Part shown: piece by piece, positions 23,208 through 31,224 of the stretch
How the letters are laid out: each line of letters opens with the position of its first letter
Numbering within the stretch: the stretch's first letter is position 1
NCBI GenBank assembly: GCA_041649335.1
Contig: JBAZNF010000011.1
Location: forward strand, 1-34,223
Reading direction: 5' to 3'
DNA: 34,223 nucleotides
Origin: JBAYGJ01 sp041649335
Lineage (GTDB): Bacteria > Patescibacteriota > Patescibacteriia > UBA10025 > JAHIVO01
The notes under the pieces: generated by a model
Database searches by the model: none
What the model was told of the DNA's origin: nothing
What the model saw: only the letters and a program-made list of their open reading frames with translations
Made by a program: the position numbers and the translations under genes

Positions 23208-25973
23208 ATGACCAACAAGCATAAAAAATTCATTATTATAGACGCCAATGCATTGCTTCACCGGAGCTTCCATGCCCTGCCGCCATTGACAACAAAGGAT
23301 GGTAGGCTCATTAACGCGGTGTATGGGTTCACCTCTGTCCTGCTGAAAGTGCTGAAAGAGTTCAAAGCGACGTATGTGGCCGTGGCCTATGATATGCGGG
23401 GTAAGACGTTCCGGCATGAGGATTTTGCACAGTACAAAGCCGGCCGGCCGAAAGCGCCGCAGGCATTCTATGACCAGATACCGATGTCCAAGGACGTATT
23501 GAGCGTCCTCGGCATCCCCGTTTTTGAGAAGCAGGGATTTGAAGCCGATGACGTCATCGGTACAGTAGCGGCGCTAAACAAGAAAAAGGACATCGAGACC
23601 GTGATCGTGACCGGCGACAAGGACGCGTTCCAACTGATCGACGACCATACGGTCGTCTACACGCTGCGCAAGGGCATGTCGGATACGGTAATCTATGACG
23701 AAAAGGCATTGGATGAACGGTACGGCCTGACACCGGCCCAGATGATCGAGTATAAGGCTTTGGCCGGCGACCCATCGGACAACATACCCGGCGTTAAGGG
23801 TATCGGGGATAAAAGCGCGTTGGAATTGCTGAAAAAATTCAATACCGTCGAGAATATTTATAAGGAAATCGACGCGAAAGGCGACGTGTCCGACATCAAA
23901 CCGCGCTATTTAAAACTGCTCCGCGAGCACAAGAAGGAGGCTTTCATGAGCCGCGAGCTAGCCACGATCGTGCGTGACGTACCGCTGGAATATTCCAACG
24001 ACAGATGCCGGCTGCATCCCCTGGACAAGGGCAAAGTGTTTGCCTTGTTCCAGGAATTGGGGTTCAAAAGCCTGCTGGGACGACTGCCGGACATAAAGCC
24101 AGAAAGGGGAGAAGAGGAAGGCGTTAAAGAAGGCGAGGATGGGCAAAATATTGAGAAGGCAGAGAAGCCAAACAGTAAGAGTTCAAGGGAAGTGAGTTAT
24201 CAGTTGGTACAGACGGATTCTGAATTCGCTGACTTTTTGGCGGAGGCCCGTGAACAGACAGTTATGGCGGTGGACACCGAATCGACCAGTCTTGACCCGT
24301 TCCGCGCCAAATTGCTCGGGGTAAGTTTTTGCTGGGAAGACGGCCACGCTTTTTATCTTGATATAAAAAATAACCGGATCTGGCTGGAAAAATTGAAGCC
24401 GTTGCTTGAAGACGAAAAGATTAGCAAGTTCGGTCATAACATAAAATATGATCTGGCCATACTGGCGCAAGCAGGCATAGTTATGGCGCCCGCCAGTTTC
24501 GACAGCATGGTCGCCTCATATCTGCTCAATCCCGGGTCGCGCGGACATGGTCTGGATGCCCTGGCTTTTGAAATTTTCGGCTACCAGATGCAGCCGATCA
24601 CCGACCTGATCGGCAAGGGCAAAGACGCGATTACTATGGACCTGGTGCCGACGGACAAAGTATCGTGGTACTCATGCGAAGATGCCGACTTTACGTACCG
24701 ACTTTGCCGGTATTTCAGGCCGGAACTGGAAGAGAAAAGACTGCTTTCACTGATGCGCGACATTGAGATGCCTCTCGTTCCCGTATTGGCCATGCTGGAA
24801 AAAAATGGCGTGAAGATTGATGTTCCATTCCTGGCCGCTCTTTCCGGAGAATTAGGACAAAAAATAAGTACGTTGGAGAAGAAAATATATGAATTATCTG
24901 GCACAACCTTCAATATAAATTCCCCATTGCAATTGAAGGAGGTGCTGTTTGGGCGGCTGAAAATAAGCACGGAGGGGATCAGCAAGACCAAGACCGGGTT
25001 ATCGACGGCCGCGGCCCAGCTGGAAAAGATGCGCGACCAGCATCCGATTATCGCGCTCCTGACTGAATACCGCGAGCTTTCAAAGCTGCAGTCGACCTAT
25101 GTCGAAGCCCTGCCAAAACTGGTTAACCCAAAAACCGGCCGGATCCATACCAGCTTCAACCAGACGATTACCGCCACCGGACGCCTGTCGTCATCCGACC
25201 CTAATTTTCAGAACATCCCCATCCGGACGGAAGAGGGCCGGAAAATCCGGCAAGCGATTATCGCGGAGAAGGGCTTTAAAATAGTATCGGCGGATTATTC
25301 GCAGATTGAGCTGCGCGTCGTTGCTTCGCTGGCCCATGACGAGAAGATGATTGAGTCCTTTAAAAAAGGGGAAGACATCCACCGCCGGACCGCCGCGGAT
25401 ATTTATAATATTCCCCTGGAAGAAGTGACGGACGAACAGCGCTATGAAGCCAAGGAAGTTAATTTCGGCGTGCTGTACGGGATGGGCGCCTGGGGGCTGG
25501 CCTCCCGCAAGAACATGTCGCGCGAACGCGCGCGGGCCTTTATTGAGAAATATTTTTATGTGCACCAGCAGATCCAGGAATATCTGGGTCAAACCATCGA
25601 GTCGGCGCGTGAACTGGAATATGTAGAGACGCTGTTCGGTCGCCGCCGGTATTTGCCGGAAATAAATTCCGAGATGAGGCAGGTCCGGGCTCAGGCAGAA
25701 CGGATGGCTGTGAACATGCCGGTCCAGGGCACGGCTGCTGACTTGATGAAGATGGCCATGATCACCATTGCAAAGAAATTACCGGGAGTCAGTCCGCGGA
25801 CGCGCATGATTCTCCAGGTCCATGACGAGCTTGTTTTTGAGGTGCCGGCCGCTGACGTGGAAAAAGTCGGGGCTTTCATCCGGCAAGAGATGAATTCAGT
25901 CTATACGATGGACGTGCCGCTTAAAACGGACGTTTCAGTTGGCCCGAATTGGGGGGAACAGAAAAAGAAATAA
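23208..25973 (+). CDS. polA: DNA polymerase I
   Basis: At 921 residues this is a full three-domain enzyme. The 5'-nuclease domain (about 1-290) starts KKFIIIDANALLHRSFHALP and has VTGDKDAFQLI and the helix-hairpin-helix NIPGVKGIGDKSALELL. The 3'-5' exonuclease domain looks active: VDTESTSLDP (D-x-E), KFGHNIKYDLAIL and SCEDADFTYRLCR. The polymerase domain has motif A (VSADYSQIELRV), motif B (EAKEVNFGVLYGMG, with Phe as in E. coli) and motif C (LQVHDELVFEV). It fills gaps and removes primers in replication and repair. No SD is visible; a TACAAT box lies about 10 bp before the ATG, which suggests leaderless translation. Confidence 0.98.
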   Translation: MTNKHKKFIIIDANALLHRSFHALPPLTTKDGRLINAVYGFTSVLLKVLKEFKATYVAVAYDMRGKTFRHEDFAQYKAGRPKAPQAFYDQIPMSKDVLSVLGIPVFEKQGFEADDVIGTVAALNKKKDIETVIVTGDKDAFQLIDDHTVVYTLRKGMSDTVIYDEKALDERYGLTPAQMIEYKALAGDPSDNIPGVKGIGDKSALELLKKFNTVENIYKEIDAKGDVSDIKPRYLKLLREHKKEAFMSRELATIVRDVPLEYSNDRCRLHPLDKGKVFALFQELGFKSLLGRLPDIKPERGEEEGVKEGEDGQNIEKAEKPNSKSSREVSYQLVQTDSEFADFLAEAREQTVMAVDTESTSLDPFRAKLLGVSFCWEDGHAFYLDIKNNRIWLEKLKPLLEDEKISKFGHNIKYDLAILAQAGIVMAPASFDSMVASYLLNPGSRGHGLDALAFEIFGYQMQPITDLIGKGKDAITMDLVPTDKVSWYSCEDADFTYRLCRYFRPELEEKRLLSLMRDIEMPLVPVLAMLEKNGVKIDVPFLAALSGELGQKISTLEKKIYELSGTTFNINSPLQLKEVLFGRLKISTEGISKTKTGLSTAAAQLEKMRDQHPIIALLTEYRELSKLQSTYVEALPKLVNPKTGRIHTSFNQTITATGRLSSSDPNFQNIPIRTEEGRKIRQAIIAEKGFKIVSADYSQIELRVVASLAHDEKMIESFKKGEDIHRRTAADIYNIPLEEVTDEQRYEAKEVNFGVLYGMGAWGLASRKNMSRERARAFIEKYFYVHQQIQEYLGQTIESARELEYVETLFGRRRYLPEINSEMRQVRAQAERMAVNMPVQGTAADLMKMAMITIAKKLPGVSPRTRMILQVHDELVFEVPAADVEKVGAFIRQEMNSVYTMDVPLKTDVSVGPNWGEQKKK

Positions 25974-25998
25974 AAAAAGCCGAGATATTCCCGGCTTA
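25972..25998 (-). terminator. Terminator of the 26014 gene (shared with polA end)
   Basis: AAGCCG (25977-25982) pairs with CGGCTT (25992-25997). Read leftward it is followed by a long U run, so it serves the leftward 26014-26325 gene; it also closes the 3' end of polA. Confidence 0.75.
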
Positions 25999-26013
25999 GG
26001 TTGGGGGACGGAT

Positions 26014-26325
26014 TCAGATGGACAGTTGTATTTCGAGGGTTTTTTTATCCTCGGTGACAATGCCCTTGCGGATGAGCTGAGTTATTGCGCTATCAATCAG
26101 CTTGGTGCTTGAGATTTTTATGAGGTACGTTTGTACCAATTTCCGGCTGGCGGTGATTTTGCATTGCCGCAGGTATTCCAGGGTGAATGCGACCATGACG
26201 TTCGTATCGCCGGTCATCTCGCGCATGACCCCATGGATAAAACCGATCCGGCCCTGTTCTGTCGGGAACTTCTCCAGCGTGTGCTGTGTGCGGACTTTTT
26301 CAATGAATGGACGTATTTGATGCAC
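26014..26325 (-). CDS. Small orphan protein
   Basis: The 103-residue protein starts at a GTG preceded by a good SD (AGGAGG). It is helical in character, with a segment TLEYLRQCKITASRKLVQTYL followed by SAITQLIRKGIV, which could be a helix-turn-helix or a dimerisation bundle. No signal or membrane helix is present. I do not recognise the family. It converges on polA and is divergent from holA, so its promoter must lie in the 26326-26402 gap. Confidence 0.6.
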   Translation of the reverse strand: MHQIRPFIEKVRTQHTLEKFPTEQGRIGFIHGVMREMTGDTNVMVAFTLEYLRQCKITASRKLVQTYLIKISSTKLIDSAITQLIRKGIVTEDKKTLEIQLSI

Positions 26326-26402
26326 GTCTCCTCCTGTTCAATTTGTGATTTTGATGTACAATTGTGTTACTATAAGTTCATACGCATTTATTGTCAACCC
26401 TG

Positions 26403-27383
26403 ATGATCATTTACCTGTATGGCGCCGATTCATACCGCGCCAGACAACGCCTGAGGTTTTACCGGGATGGGTTCAAGAAAAAATATGACCCGTCCGGTTT
26501 GAACGTGGTCAGGCTGGACGGCGAGAAGCTGGCCATGGAAGATTTCCGTAAGGCTGTGGGATCGGCCGGTTTTTTGGCAAAAAAACGGTTTATCAGCATA
26601 GAAAACCTCATCAGCCGGAACAAGAACAAGAAAATTCAGAAAGACATCGTAGAATACCTTGATGCAGAATGGGCGGATGACAATGTGCTGGTATTTATCG
26701 AAGAAGCGGCTCCGGAAAAGAAAAATCGCCGGGCAGCCGCTGTTCCTGGTTCGTTGGCGGACCGTCTGGGCCGGGAACGGGCCGAGGAATTCCCGCTCCT
26801 GTCCGGTGAACGGCTCAATGCCTGGATAAAGAGTGAAGTGAAGGCCCGGCAGGGGGCGATCGAGCCGCCGGCCGTGCTTGAACTGGCCAGCCTGGTCGGT
26901 CCGGATCTCTGGACCATGTCGTCAGAGATCGAAAAATTGATTCATTGGACTTCCGGCCAGGCCATCAGGGCAGATGACGTTCGCCAGAATGTCCGCGCCA
27001 GTTTTGACGAGAATATATTCCATTTGACCGACGCATTGGCCGAGCGTGACGTCAAACGATCGCTGAATTTACTCCACGGCCAGCTGGCGCTCGGCAGCCA
27101 TCCTTTATATTTATTGACCATGCTGGTCCGCCAGCTCAGGATTTTACTGCAGGTGCGTGAAATTATTGACCGCGAACCGAATTACTATACGGTTGCGGCC
27201 AGGCTGAAACTCCATCCGTTTGTCGCACAAAAAGCCATCCGTGATGCCCGGAAATTCACTCTCGGCGAACTCAAAGATCTGTACCAGCGCCTATTGGAGC
27301 TGGACATCGCATTCAAGTCGACTTCCCATGATCCGCGGGTCCTGTTTGACCTCCTGATCACCAAGATTTGCCGGGCCGGGTGA
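26403..27383 (+). CDS. holA: DNA polymerase III delta subunit
   Basis: The 326-residue protein starts MIIYLYGADSYRARQRLRFY, the usual delta opening, and later has GSAGFLAKKRFISIENL, LNAWIKSEVKARQG (domain II) and NIFHLTDALAERDVKRSLNLL with LTMLVRQLRILLQV in the collar domain. Delta opens the sliding clamp in the clamp loader. The AAA+ fold lacks a Walker A motif, as expected. The ATG at 26403 is preferred over an in-frame TTG at 26391. No SD is seen. It ends 3 bp from the convergent rpsT stop. Confidence 0.93.
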   Translation: MIIYLYGADSYRARQRLRFYRDGFKKKYDPSGLNVVRLDGEKLAMEDFRKAVGSAGFLAKKRFISIENLISRNKNKKIQKDIVEYLDAEWADDNVLVFIEEAAPEKKNRRAAAVPGSLADRLGRERAEEFPLLSGERLNAWIKSEVKARQGAIEPPAVLELASLVGPDLWTMSSEIEKLIHWTSGQAIRADDVRQNVRASFDENIFHLTDALAERDVKRSLNLLHGQLALGSHPLYLLTMLVRQLRILLQVREIIDREPNYYTVAARLKLHPFVAQKAIRDARKFTLGELKDLYQRLLELDIAFKSTSHDPRVLFDLLITKICRAG

Positions 27384-27385
27384 GG

Positions 27386-27652
27386 CTATTTCGTCAGGCC
27401 GCGCAGTTGTTTCATCAACCGTGATTTCAGGCGGGAGGCCGTATTTTTTTTGATCACGCCGTTTGAAGCGGCTTTGTCGAGCGTCTTGACGGCCGCGCGT
27501 ACGGCTGCGGTTGCCTTATCTTTTTCTTTGGCCAATACAAACTGACGGGCGGCTTTTACTGTTTTTTTCGCCTGGTTTTTTACTTTCAGGTTTTTTGCTG
27601 TTCGGGCCTTTGTCTGGCGCCAGTGTTTGGCAGATGCTTTTTTAGTCGGCAT
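27386..27652 (-). CDS. rpsT: Ribosomal protein bS20
   Basis: The 88-residue, very basic protein starts MPTKKASAKHWRQTKARTAK and has AAVKTLDKAASNGVIKKNTA and SRLKSRLMKQLRGLTK, the S20 pattern of a three-helix bundle that binds 16S rRNA. The length matches the family. No SD precedes the ATG and the leader is short. It has its own promoter at 27683-27711 and converges with holA. Confidence 0.97.
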   Translation of the reverse strand: MPTKKASAKHWRQTKARTAKNLKVKNQAKKTVKAARQFVLAKEKDKATAAVRAAVKTLDKAASNGVIKKNTASRLKSRLMKQLRGLTK

Positions 27653-27682
27653 AGAGAGTTTATAAATAAGTAAAGTATACTC

Positions 27683-27711
27683 AGTGTAACAGAATAATGT
27701 TTTTCATTCAA
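27683..27711 (-). promoter_or_regulatory. Promoter of rpsT
   Basis: On the minus strand TTGAAT (27711-27706) and TACACT (27688-27683) are 17 bp apart, about 30 bp before the rpsT start. It lies at the 3' end of the upstream 27708 gene. Confidence 0.6.
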
Positions 27712-28112
27712 GTCGGGCGGAGAAGGGAGGATTTGTATCTGTCCGGTTGGTATGACTTGAGGCGGACGATACGGATTTGTAGGCCGCGTTTTTTCAGTGC
27801 CCGGCGTAGGCCTCGGGTAAATGCCTTCTGGTCATATCCCAGTCCGATAATATTTGGCTTCATCAACTCGATAATTTTTAGTTTATCGCCCGGCCGTCCC
27901 AGCACAACACGGTCAATGATCTTTATTTTTTTCAGCTGGAACGCCCTTTGCCTGAGCGTGTGGTGGGGTTTTTTGCCTTTGACTTTAAATACCGTACTGT
28001 CCCGAGCGACCACGACTATAAGAAAATCACCCAGCTTTTTCGCCTGTTTGAACAGGGACAGGTGGCCGGGGTGGAGGATATCAAAGGTGCCGGTAACCAG
28101 GACTTTTTTCAT
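27708..28112 (-). CDS. RibL-like FAD synthetase / cytidylyltransferase-family nucleotidyltransferase
   Basis: The 134-residue protein has the HxGH nucleotidyltransferase motif in TGTFDILHPGHLSLFKQAKK (His14, His17), then VVVARDSTVFKVKGKKPHH and NIIGLGYDQKAF. The GYDQ segment and overall form are closest to the archaeal RibL-type FAD synthetase and glycerol-3-phosphate cytidylyltransferases. It would transfer AMP or CMP from ATP or CTP to FMN or a phosphoalcohol. The substrate is not decided here. It lies upstream of rpsT on the same strand. No SD precedes the ATG. Confidence 0.85.
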   Translation of the reverse strand: MKKVLVTGTFDILHPGHLSLFKQAKKLGDFLIVVVARDSTVFKVKGKKPHHTLRQRAFQLKKIKIIDRVVLGRPGDKLKIIELMKPNIIGLGYDQKAFTRGLRRALKKRGLQIRIVRLKSYQPDRYKSSLLRPT

Positions 28113-28291
28113 GGGATAATGAGATGGCTATAGAGAGCTAAAGAGGAGAACGGGGAGGGGGTGAGATTTGGCAGTGGGAAGTTAGGTGGGTGGTAGGATG
28201 TGGGATTTTAGCTGTTAAATGCAGTTCGGCCTCTTTTTTTCGGGCCTTAATCCGCCTTTTATCTAAGTATAGCAGATAAAGGAAGCTCGTT

Positions 28292-28321
28292 TTGACAGCC
28301 TGGGTAGGGGTGGTGTAAGAT
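28292..28321 (+). promoter_or_regulatory. Promoter of purF
   Basis: TTGACA (28292-28297) and TAAGAT (28316-28321) are 18 bp apart, 60 bp before the ATG. Confidence 0.75.
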
Positions 28322-28381
28322 TGATTATCTCCCCAAGAAATAAATAACGTTATTTGATAAACAACAACATGGAGGTATCCA

Positions 28382-29803
28382 ATGTGTGGTTTTTTAGGAT
28401 TGGCGGGCGGTAAGTCGCCAGAGGATTTACTGACTTGTTATTACAATGGCATGCTCCGTCTCCAGACACGAGGAGAGGAGAGTGCTGGCGGGTCATGGAG
28501 TGACGGTTGTCGGGTTGACGGGACAAAAGGCATGGGTCTGGTGCCGGTTGTCTTTCACCGGGACAAGATCAGTGAGATACTCGCTGCCAGCCCAAAGATG
28601 CTGATTGGCCATACCCGTTATTCGACGGCTGGCGGCAGTACCGTCAAAAATGCCCAACCGCATTGGTTGCATGACCGGAAAGGCCGCTTCGCCATCGCAC
28701 TCAATGGAGACGTGCCTGATTTGGCCGCTTTAAGGTTGAAGGCGGAAAAGGAGTGCGGGAACGTGTATGCGTCAGAAAATGACGCGGAATTCATTCTCAA
28801 GCAGATTGACTGGTTCATCGACCACGAGAAACCGGATTGGCATGAGGATTTCATCCACGGCATCCGTCGGATGATGCAGACAACTCGGGCTACATATTCA
28901 GGCGGTCTGATCACCGGGTCATTATTGTATATTTTTCGTGACCCGTGGGAAAACCGCCCATTGTTCGTCGGGCGTCGGGGCAGTCTCTTTGTGGCCGCTT
29001 CGGAAACGACCGCATTCAGCATCATGCATGCCGAGGTTGAGCGGCAAGTGCGGGGCGGAGAGATACTCGTCGTACAACCGAATGGCGAATATCGTTCGAT
29101 TGAGGGCGTGCCGCTGAAGAAACGCCAGTGGTGCGTTTTTGAGTGGATCTACTTCTCGCGGCCGGACAGCGTATTGCCAACCGGGGAAACCTGCGCAGAT
29201 TTCCGCCGGCGTCTGGGGTACAAGGCGGCTGCCTGTGAGCGGTCGTCGGGCGCCCAATGTTGCGCGGATTGCGTGATGAGTGTGCCTGATTCGGGGAATT
29301 TCTTCACTGATGGGTATGCCCATGGCATGGGCTTGGAACGCTTCACCGGCATGGTGCGTGACAATTATGTCGGGCGGACGTTTATAGATCCGGGCCTGGA
29401 TACCCGTCGGGAAAAATCAGACCGCAAGTATACGGTTTTACCTGCCATCCAGACGGTAAATGGAGGGAAAAAGATAACCAATGCAGTCTGGTGCGACGAC
29501 AGTATTGTCCGACTGACAACGATGGAGGTGTTAGTCGGCAAGATCCGCAAAGCTGGGTATGAGCATATCCACCTGAGAATCAGTTCGCCTCCCATTGTGT
29601 CGCCATGCCACTTTGGCATTGACATGAAGACGAAAGATCAGCTGATCGCGGCGAATCTTTCCGTCGAACAGATCAGGCAGCGATTGGGTGTCGATTCGCT
29701 CATGTATTTGCCGCTTGAGAAGCTGGACGAGGTCATCCGCGAAGGCGGGATCGACCCAGAAGACTGTTGCCGCAGTTGTTTCGGCGCTTCATGTGCAATC
29801 TGA
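28382..29803 (+). CDS. purF: Amidophosphoribosyltransferase (PurF), Fe-S cluster type
   Basis: The 473-residue protein starts MCGFLG, so Cys2 is the glutaminase nucleophile, and continues with MLRLQTRGEESAG, IGHTRYST and ALNGDVPDL typical of the Ntn glutaminase domain. The phosphoribosyltransferase half has WIYFSRPDS, VGRTFIDPG, the PRPP loop CDDSIVRLTTM and ISSPPIVSPCHFGIDM. The loop usually reads DDSIVRGTT; here Gly is Leu. Cys residues at the four expected Fe-S positions are present (WCVFE, SPCHF, and CCRSC near the end), as in the Bacillus enzyme, so it is probably oxygen sensitive. It makes phosphoribosylamine from PRPP and glutamine. No other purine genes lie in the window. SD GGAGG and a strong promoter precede it. 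Confidence 0.92.
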   Translation: MCGFLGLAGGKSPEDLLTCYYNGMLRLQTRGEESAGGSWSDGCRVDGTKGMGLVPVVFHRDKISEILAASPKMLIGHTRYSTAGGSTVKNAQPHWLHDRKGRFAIALNGDVPDLAALRLKAEKECGNVYASENDAEFILKQIDWFIDHEKPDWHEDFIHGIRRMMQTTRATYSGGLITGSLLYIFRDPWENRPLFVGRRGSLFVAASETTAFSIMHAEVERQVRGGEILVVQPNGEYRSIEGVPLKKRQWCVFEWIYFSRPDSVLPTGETCADFRRRLGYKAAACERSSGAQCCADCVMSVPDSGNFFTDGYAHGMGLERFTGMVRDNYVGRTFIDPGLDTRREKSDRKYTVLPAIQTVNGGKKITNAVWCDDSIVRLTTMEVLVGKIRKAGYEHIHLRISSPPIVSPCHFGIDMKTKDQLIAANLSVEQIRQRLGVDSLMYLPLEKLDEVIREGGIDPEDCCRSCFGASCAI

Positions 29804-29830
29804 TTGAACATTGTCCGTAAAACAAATAGC

Positions 29831-29859
29831 CCGCTTGCCAACTGGCAGGCGGTTTTTTT
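29831..29859 (+). terminator. Terminator of purF
   Basis: CCGCTTGCC (29831-29839) and GGCAGGCGG (29844-29852) pair with loop AACT, followed by seven T. Confidence 0.92.
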
Positions 29860-29865
29860 ATGGTA

Positions 29866-29893
29866 ATAAAAAGCTTCCGAATTATTTGGAAGC
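29866..29893 (-). terminator. Terminator of the 26-residue microprotein gene
   Basis: GCTTCC (29873-29878) and GGAAGC (29888-29893) pair; read leftward they are followed by a U run. Confidence 0.75.
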
Positions 29894-29920
29894 CAGTTTT
29901 TTGCGCGGAACGCGGAGAGT

Positions 29921-30001
29921 CTACACATCCCCGCCGCAAAGCATGTAGATGACAAGGCAAATCGCAGCCAGGAATCCGAAACATATCGCGCATTTTTCCA
30001 T
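29921..30001 (-). CDS. 26-residue membrane microprotein
   Basis: A 26-codon frame begins MEKCAICFGFLAAICL and has one hydrophobic segment (about 5-22) with four Cys in the whole peptide, ending GGDV. A strong SD (GGAGGG) lies 7 nt before the ATG, a TTGACT-N16-TAGGAT promoter about 45 bp before the start, and a perfect terminator just after. Having all three signals in a stand-alone unit makes it more convincing than its size suggests. It is too short for family assignment. It could be a small membrane regulator, a toxin of the type I class, or a metal-binding peptide. Confidence 0.68.
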   Translation of the reverse strand: MEKCAICFGFLAAICLVIYMLCGGDV

Positions 30002-30046
30002 TACGGTACCCTCCATGGTTAACCAAAGAACGGATGTATACTGTAT

Positions 30047-30074
30047 ATCCTAAAGCGAAAATGAATAAAGTCAA
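30047..30074 (-). promoter_or_regulatory. Promoter of the 26-residue microprotein gene
   Basis: On the minus strand TTGACT (30074-30069) is followed after 16 bp by TAGGAT (30052-30047), about 46 bp before the ATG. Confidence 0.6.
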
Positions 30075-30149
30075 TAACCTCGCGGTTGACAGGCGGGCGG
30101 TGCTTTTGCTAAGATTGCCGAATATTTAAACAAAAAAAGAAATAGAAAA

Positions 30150-30180
30150 TTGACATAAACCATATACCAGTAACTGTATT
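30150..30180 (+). promoter_or_regulatory. Probable promoter of the 30205 gene
   Basis: TTGACA (30150-30155) is clear. The best -10 is TGTATT (30175-30180) at a long 19-bp spacing, so the assignment is moderate. Confidence 0.5.
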
Positions 30181-30204
30181 TTATGAAAGCCAAGGAGGTA
30201 TATC

Positions 30205-31209
30205 ATGGCTGTTGAGAAGCGCGGTGAAGGTAACGGCAGTCCGTTTGAACTGCTGACTTACCTCGCCTACACCCCCGTTCCGGCGTTTGACTACAGGGTA
30301 TTCGTCGGAGAGAACGAGTGGATTCTTAATCTGGTGGCCGCGGCTGGCAAGGCAGGCGGATTCACCATGGAAGTCGTCGAGGAGAACGTACCGGAAGATT
30401 TCCGGGAAAACGCTAATCCCGTCGATGTCGTGAACCTGATCGAGTTCATGAACCAGTATTCCGAACAGCAGGGCTGGCCGCCGCTGGTGGAAACCGTCGC
30501 CCAACCGGAAGAGGAAGAACCGGAAGCCAAACGGCCGTATCATCGGAAAAAGAAGACGACGGCCAAGCGGAAACAGCGCCGAACCAATCGGGCCAAGAAA
30601 GCCCCGAAGGAACCGCGCGTGAAGAAGTCCGTCCGGAAGCCGCGTCGCCCCGAGGCGGCGACTACCGTCCGAACGGCCGGGTCGAGCACGAACCGTCCCG
30701 GATCGGTAGCCGACAAGGTGGTGAAGTTCATCAAAACCGCCAAACAGGCCGGTGCCCTGACCGCTCGGCATGGGTCCATGCCCGCATTGGCAAAGTACCT
30801 GACCAAGAAAATCGGCGTTAAGGTCAGTACCGGCAATCTGACGAGCATCCTGGCCCGTAATTTCAATTTCCATACCGGACGCAAGGCGCCGTCGGAGGAA
30901 AAGAATCTGCGCCGCCCCCAGAAGCCGGTCCAGGTGAAGTCCCGGTCAGTGTCGGGTCGACCGGGGAGTAAACACGATCAGCTGGTGGCAAAGCTCGGCG
31001 GCGAGGCTGTGGCCGCAAAAACCATCGGTACGCTATACCAAAATAGCGGCAACCAAACCAAGGCCGCGGCAGCTGTCCAGTCGTTAGCCCGGGATAAGGG
31101 ACTGAGCGATTTTAAGCTGAGTCAGCGTGAGCTGTGCGATACGCTTAAAAAGCTCGGAATCAAGCCTTTGCATCCCGGCCGCCGACCGGCTCAGAAGGAG
31201 AAATCCTAA
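30205..31209 (+). CDS. Basic protein with a duplicated C-terminal domain, unknown
   Basis: The 334-residue protein has a neutral to acidic N-terminal domain (1-100), a very basic linker (108-150, many Lys/Arg), and two related C-terminal modules. The first (about 164-224) begins RPGSVADKVVKF and has SMPALAKYLTKKIGVKVSTG; the second (about 252-320) begins RPGSKHDQLVAK and has AAAAVQSLARDKGL. Both look like small helical DNA- or RNA-binding domains. A strong SD AAGGAGG precedes the ATG. The gene leads a run with the 31225 gene and the sigma factor on the same strand. The role may be a nucleoid or transcription-associated protein; no known family is recognised. Confidence 0.65.
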   Translation: MAVEKRGEGNGSPFELLTYLAYTPVPAFDYRVFVGENEWILNLVAAAGKAGGFTMEVVEENVPEDFRENANPVDVVNLIEFMNQYSEQQGWPPLVETVAQPEEEEPEAKRPYHRKKKTTAKRKQRRTNRAKKAPKEPRVKKSVRKPRRPEAATTVRTAGSSTNRPGSVADKVVKFIKTAKQAGALTARHGSMPALAKYLTKKIGVKVSTGNLTSILARNFNFHTGRKAPSEEKNLRRPQKPVQVKSRSVSGRPGSKHDQLVAKLGGEAVAAKTIGTLYQNSGNQTKAAAAVQSLARDKGLSDFKLSQRELCDTLKKLGIKPLHPGRRPAQKEKS

Positions 31210-31224
31210 CCAAGGGGGGTCATT

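Noticed and set aside
29638..30074. Longer leftward frames over the purF end and the 26-residue gene
   Set aside because: They overlap purF or the microprotein unit and lack an SD at their starts.
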